From the NCBI GenBank assembly GCA_963205285.1, contig CAUJJQ010000081.1, positions 1 to 9,766 of the forward strand: a stretch of DNA of 9,766 nucleotides. The letters are read 5' to 3'. Origin of the DNA: Pseudomonadota bacterium (GTDB lineage: Bacteria > Pseudomonadota > Alphaproteobacteria > Sphingomonadales > Sphingomonadaceae). Shown piece by piece: positions 6,812 through 9,766 of this stretch. The position numbers and the translations under genes are program-made. Below the pieces are notes generated by a model, which had not been told where the DNA came from, ran no database searches, and saw only the letters and a program-made list of their open reading frames with translations. Every line of letters starts with the position of its first letter. Position 1 is the first letter of the stretch.

Positions 6812-9001
6812 CTAATCCAGCTCATAAACCCCGCCGCTTTCGGTGGCGTCGAGCCGTTCGATAAGGAAATCAATGTCGGCGCGACGTTCGATTGCCATGT
6901 TAATCAGGGCTTCGCGTGCGGCGGCATAGCCATCCCCCTTGCCGTCGTCATGTGCAGCAACCAGCGCGCTAATCGCATCGCGTGCCATATGGTTGAGGTC
7001 GGCGCGCGGGGTAAGTACGTCGACCGGCTTTGCCCGCCCGCGCAGTCGCACGCGGCCCATCGGCACATAAATGTCGCGCGCCTGGGTCACATCGGCCAGC
7101 GCCTCTGCACTGGCGAGTGCGCCGCTGTGCATCTGTTTATTGGCGCTTTCGAGCCGCGCGGCGGTGTTCATCGAATCGCCGAGCGCGGTATATTGTATCC
7201 GCCCGTCGCCGCCGAAATTGCCAACCACCGCATCGCCATAGTGGAGGCCGACCCGCGTGCGGCCAATCGGCGGCAGGCTGCCCCCCAATTCACCCGCCAT
7301 CCGTGCCGAAAACGCATCGCCCGCCGCGGCCATAGCTGCGAGCGCGGCACTCGCCTTGTCGGCATCATCCCGGCGCGCAATCGGTGCGCCCCAGAACGCC
7401 ACCACCGCATCGCCAACGAATTTGTCGATCGTACCGCCATGTTCAAGCACGACATCGCTTAGCGTATCGAGATAGTCGTTGAGGACAAAGGCGACCTGTT
7501 CCGGCGTCAATTGATGGCTCATCTTGGTAAAGCCTTCGAGGTCGCTGAACAGGCAATATATCGGCTTTTTCTCCCCATGCAGGGCGAGCCGGTCGGGATC
7601 GCGGATGATTTCGCGCGCAATGTCGGCCGGCAGATACTTGCCGAGCGCCGATTGGGCAAAGGCGCGCTCCTCTGCGTTCACCGCGCGCACGGCGGATGAT
7701 GTGGCGACAAAGGCAATCAGCCACCCCACTGCACCCCCTGCGACCGGCAATGTCAGCGTATCGATGCCATAATATTGCATCACCATCGGGATGATGGCGA
7801 TGATCGCCAATTGCAAGACGAGCAGCGCCGCGGAATAAATGGGGCGCAGGTCGAGCAGTGCAGTCAACATCCCCCCCAAAACGGCGAGCACGGCGAGCAG
7901 CCAGATCAAGGCGACAGGCATGTGGAACAGCATCGCATTGTCGAGCACTTGGGCCAGCATATGCGCATGGACTTCCAGCCCAATCATCTTTTTCGCTTCG
8001 CCCGTCACCGGGTCGGGCAGGCGGGTGATCGGCGTATCAAATTCGTCGATTCCGCTGATATCGCCGCCGATCAAGATATGACGACCGCGCACCACCGATT
8101 CAAGGAAGGGGCGGTTTTCCGGTTCGAGCAGCAATGGGTTGGTGAAATTGTTGATCGGCATCCGCTCAAAAACCGGCGTCACCTCCGTCCCGCCATCGGC
8201 AATGGTCATCTGCGCGGGCAGGCGCCAGCGCACAGCCCCACGATAGGCTTCAAAGGCGTTGGCATCGCGCGTCGCGGCCGGACTGGCCCCAACGTTGGCC
8301 ATTGCAACGGCGAGCAGCGGCGGTGTCCCCGGCACCCGTCCCGGCCAATGGCGATAGCTGTCGTCCGAATCGGTGGAGAGGCGGATGCTGGCGGCATGGC
8401 TGTTGCCGCCCGAAGCCTGCGCGATAAAGCTACGCAGAAAATCCGCCTGCACCGGCTGGATGTCGTTGGGGTTGCTGCTGGGTTCCGCAAAGGCGAGGTA
8501 GGTGGGCGTGCGCATCGCCCGCAATTGCCCAATCAGCGCTGCATCATTGTCGGTCGCCTGGTCGAACAAAATATCGATGCCGATGGATTTTGCGCCCATC
8601 GTGTCGATCACCGCCAGCGCGCGGGCAAGCAGCGCGCGGTCGAGGGGGGATCGCACGCGCGTTTCAATCAACACTTCATCGGTATAGGTGACCATCGCAA
8701 CGCGGCTGTCCTGCGGCACATGCGGCGCGCCGACCGTAGCGCGCATGTCATAGAGCGCGCGTTCTGCATCGACCAACATCGGAAGCCCGGTCGAATAGCG
8801 CGCAATGGCAAACGCAATGGCCAGCGAAAATATGGTGAGCACCAGCCGCACCCAGCCCAACTGGGCGAGGGTACGGCGCAACTGCTTGCGCCGGTCGGGC
8901 GCTCGCGCCGCGCCGCCACCTTGATCCTGGTCATTTATTCCTTGGTCGCGCTCTGCCATTCCCGCCCCGAATGTTGCTGCCTCGCGACCCCCATTTGCCA
9001 T
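6812..9001 (-). CDS. CHASE2-domain class III adenylate cyclase, membrane sensor (about 729 aa)
   Basis: This is a membrane-bound nucleotide cyclase, predicted to make cAMP from ATP. From the ATG at 9001, a short charged cytoplasmic tail leads to one helix (about 53-68) and then an extracytoplasmic CHASE2 sensor (about 73-353, ending in the typical GLEVHAHMLAQVLD). Three membrane helices follow (about 362-381, 388-408, 416-435), then a linker and the cyclase domain (about 480-663). Both metal Asp are present: FSDLEGFT (Asp487) and GDAVVAFWG (Asp531). The purine-binding Lys is in IDKFVGD (Lys527) and its partner is Thr in QYTALGD (Thr606), the Lys/Thr pattern of class IIIb adenylate cyclases. 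Transition-state Asn612 and Arg616 are in SMNTAARLE. The frame stays open back to 9277, but that would overlap the divergent DUF1476 gene. An ATG at 8959 is an alternative start. The ATG at 9001 has GAAGGG upstream, somewhat far away. The CHASE2 ligand is unknown. Confidence 0.94.
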   Translation of the reverse strand: MANGGREAATFGAGMAERDQGINDQDQGGGAARAPDRRKQLRRTLAQLGWVRLVLTIFSLAIAFAIARYSTGLPMLVDAERALYDMRATVGAPHVPQDSRVAMVTYTDEVLIETRVRSPLDRALLARALAVIDTMGAKSIGIDILFDQATDNDAALIGQLRAMRTPTYLAFAEPSSNPNDIQPVQADFLRSFIAQASGGNSHAASIRLSTDSDDSYRHWPGRVPGTPPLLAVAMANVGASPAATRDANAFEAYRGAVRWRLPAQMTIADGGTEVTPVFERMPINNFTNPLLLEPENRPFLESVVRGRHILIGGDISGIDEFDTPITRLPDPVTGEAKKMIGLEVHAHMLAQVLDNAMLFHMPVALIWLLAVLAVLGGMLTALLDLRPIYSAALLVLQLAIIAIIPMVMQYYGIDTLTLPVAGGAVGWLIAFVATSSAVRAVNAEERAFAQSALGKYLPADIAREIIRDPDRLALHGEKKPIYCLFSDLEGFTKMSHQLTPEQVAFVLNDYLDTLSDVVLEHGGTIDKFVGDAVVAFWGAPIARRDDADKASAALAAMAAAGDAFSARMAGELGGSLPPIGRTRVGLHYGDAVVGNFGGDGRIQYTALGDSMNTAARLESANKQMHSGALASAEALADVTQARDIYVPMGRVRLRGRAKPVDVLTPRADLNHMARDAISALVAAHDDGKGDGYAAAREALINMAIERRADIDFLIERLDATESGGVYELD

Positions 9002-9080
9002 TTTTCGGCGCGACCCTTCATGGCTTGGATTTGGGGGTGTCGACAGTATCCTGCGCTTCTGTGCCGCCTTGGCCCGTCCA

Positions 9081-9109
9081 TTGCAAGGCTGCTCCCCAGC
9101 GCCTACATA
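9081..9109 (+). promoter_or_regulatory. Probable sigma-70-type promoter of the DUF1476-bolA-grx operon
   Basis: TTGCAA (9081-9086) and TACATA (9104-9109) are separated by 17 bases, the ideal spacing, and lie 38 bases upstream of the DUF1476 ATG at 9147. The -10 box lies within a 12-base palindrome GCCTA-CA-TAGGC (9101-9112), which could be an operator. The start-proximal AAGGGG is a good Shine-Dalgarno. Each box differs from consensus at two positions, so this is a reasonable but unproven call. Confidence 0.45.
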
Positions 9110-9146
9110 GGCAAGATACGGAAATTTCGCAGCTTGAAGGGGCAAT

Positions 9147-9470
9147 ATGACCAGTTTTGATGATCGCGAACGCGCATTTGAAAACCAGTTTGCGCGGGAT
9201 GAGGAAATGCAGTTTCGCATCATTGCTCGCCGCAATCGCTTGGTCGGCCAATGGGCGGCGGAATTGATGCACCTCACTCCGGCAGAAGCAGATGCCTATG
9301 CCAAGGCGGTGGTGCAGGCCGATTTCGAGGAAGCGGGCGACGAAGATGTCGTGCGCAAGCTGCTGGGCGATTTGGTTAGTGCCGGGGCGGATATCGATGA
9401 TGCTGCGGTGCGCGCTGCGTTGGATGCCAAGCTGATTGAGGCGCGCCGCCAACTGATCGAGGAGATTTAG
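9147..9470 (+). CDS. DUF1476 family protein, F1-ATPase inhibitor zeta subunit (107 aa)
   Basis: The product matches the alphaproteobacterial DUF1476 family. Its Paracoccus denitrificans member is the zeta subunit, which blocks ATP hydrolysis by the F1Fo ATP synthase. The family core is clear: SFDDRERAFENQFARDEE (about 3-20), then ARRNRLVGQWAAELM (about 27-41), then AYAKAVVQADFEEAGDEDVV (about 50-69) and an acidic helical tail ending EARRQLIEEI. The N-terminal segment is the inhibitory part in characterised homologues, and here it is full length and conserved. The protein is cytoplasmic and mostly helical, with no signal peptide. The ATG follows AAGGGG at 6 bases. It is the first gene of a plus-strand group with bolA (5 bases between the genes) and a glutaredoxin gene. 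How strongly this particular homologue inhibits the ATPase is unknown, since zeta function varies among alphaproteobacteria. Confidence 0.93.
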   Translation: MTSFDDRERAFENQFARDEEMQFRIIARRNRLVGQWAAELMHLTPAEADAYAKAVVQADFEEAGDEDVVRKLLGDLVSAGADIDDAAVRAALDAKLIEARRQLIEEI

Positions 9471-9475
9471 TCAAA

Positions 9476-9706
9476 ATGGCTATGGCTGCCGACGAAATCG
9501 CGGCGTTGATCCGCGCCGCTATCCCCGATGCGGAAGTGGAGATTACCGACCTAGCGGGGGACGGTGACCATTATGCCGCCAGTGTCACTGCCGAAAGCTT
9601 TCGCGGGTTGCCGCGTGTGCGCCAGCATCAGGCGGTTTATGCCGCGCTTGGCGGGCGGATGGGCGGCGTCCTCCACGCGCTGCAACTGACGACAAATATC
9701 CCCTGA
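9476..9706 (+). CDS. bolA: BolA family protein (76 aa)
   Basis: This is a short BolA/IbaG-type protein. Such proteins bind a monothiol glutaredoxin and share a [2Fe-2S] cluster with it, acting in iron-sulfur delivery or iron sensing. It shows the alphaproteobacterial pattern LAGDGDHYAASVTAESFRG (26-44). After that come PRVRQHQAVYAALGGRMGG (46-64), with the conserved His51, and the ending VLHALQLTT (65-73). The length is normal for the minimal family. The start at 9476 is 5 bases after the DUF1476 stop, and GGAG within the end of that gene is the likely Shine-Dalgarno. A second ATG two codons later (9482) is possible. The glutaredoxin gene begins 19 bases downstream, which fits the known BolA/Grx partnership and argues for co-expression. 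Confidence 0.93.
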   Translation: MAMAADEIAALIRAAIPDAEVEITDLAGDGDHYAASVTAESFRGLPRVRQHQAVYAALGGRMGGVLHALQLTTNIP

Positions 9707-9725
9707 AACAGAATAGGAAAGAAAA

Positions 9726-9766
9726 ATGACCGACGCTCCCACCCATGATGTCACAGACCGCATCAA
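9726..9766 (+). CDS. grxD: Monothiol glutaredoxin, Grx4 type (3' partial, first 13 codons)
   Basis: Only MTDAPTHDVTDRI can be read before the window ends. A GGAAAG Shine-Dalgarno precedes the ATG. The N terminus resembles the short leader and first helix (TD.V..RI) of monothiol glutaredoxins, and a gene of this family commonly follows bolA in alphaproteobacteria. The CGFS active site lies outside the window, so the call rests mainly on position. If correct, the product is a cytoplasmic [2Fe-2S] carrier that pairs with the BolA protein just upstream. Confidence 0.75.
   Translation, partial: MTDAPTHDVTDRI

Noticed and set aside
7775..9160. 461-codon open frame on the plus strand opposite the cyclase
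   Set aside because: It is an antisense shadow of the cyclase: the product is rich in His, Arg and Gln with no domain, and the opposite strand encodes clear CHASE2 and cyclase motifs.
9002..9277. N-terminal extension of the cyclase to 821 residues
   Set aside because: The extra 92 residues look like non-coding translation, overlap the well-supported DUF1476 gene on the other strand, and would bury its promoter.

Overview
The window is GC-rich, tightly packed bacterial chromosome. It carries ten protein genes, two of them cut by the window edges, and I see no tRNA, rRNA, CRISPR array or mobile element. The gene content points to an alphaproteobacterium, most probably of the Sphingomonadales. 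The signs are a short two-domain PutA, a DUF1476 (F1-ATPase zeta inhibitor) gene followed by bolA and a monothiol glutaredoxin, and a CHASE2 class III cyclase next to small secreted proteins. The taxonomic call is an inference from gene types and base composition; no marker gene was compared.

Layout. (1) Bases 1-2603, plus strand: most of the bifunctional proline catabolic enzyme PutA, with its 5' end outside the window. (2) Bases 2600-9001, minus strand: six co-directional genes. In transcription order they are a membrane CHASE2 adenylate cyclase (9001-6812), a secreted 253-residue protein (6643-5882), a shorter secreted protein (5824-5447), cysteinyl-tRNA synthetase (5413-3965), a small four-helix membrane protein (3907-3551) and a D-2-hydroxyacid dehydrogenase (3538-2600). 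The last gene meets putA tail to tail, and both stop codons are read from one TTAA. (3) Bases 9147-9766, plus strand, divergent from the cyclase: DUF1476/zeta, bolA and the first codons of a monothiol glutaredoxin, spaced like an operon.

How the genes fit together. PutA converts proline to glutamate. The DUF1476-bolA-grx block joins an ATP hydrolysis brake with a BolA/monothiol-glutaredoxin pair of the kind that handles [2Fe-2S] clusters. The cyclase has an extracytoplasmic CHASE2 sensor and a complete catalytic site of the Lys/Thr type, so it should make cAMP in response to an unknown envelope or external cue. The two secreted proteins next to it appear to share a domain of about 50 residues ending in an R...GP..F pattern. 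A cyclase plus secreted-partner module is the least explained and most interesting part of the window. cysS and the two genes after it are probably housekeeping or metabolic passengers on the same strand.

Non-coding features worth noting are a 23-bp perfect inverted repeat inside the end of the 253-residue gene, a 17-bp inverted repeat that contains the cysS start codon, an operator-like double palindrome downstream of cysS, and a palindrome covering the probable -10 box of the DUF1476 promoter. No gene-free stretch exceeds 300 bases.
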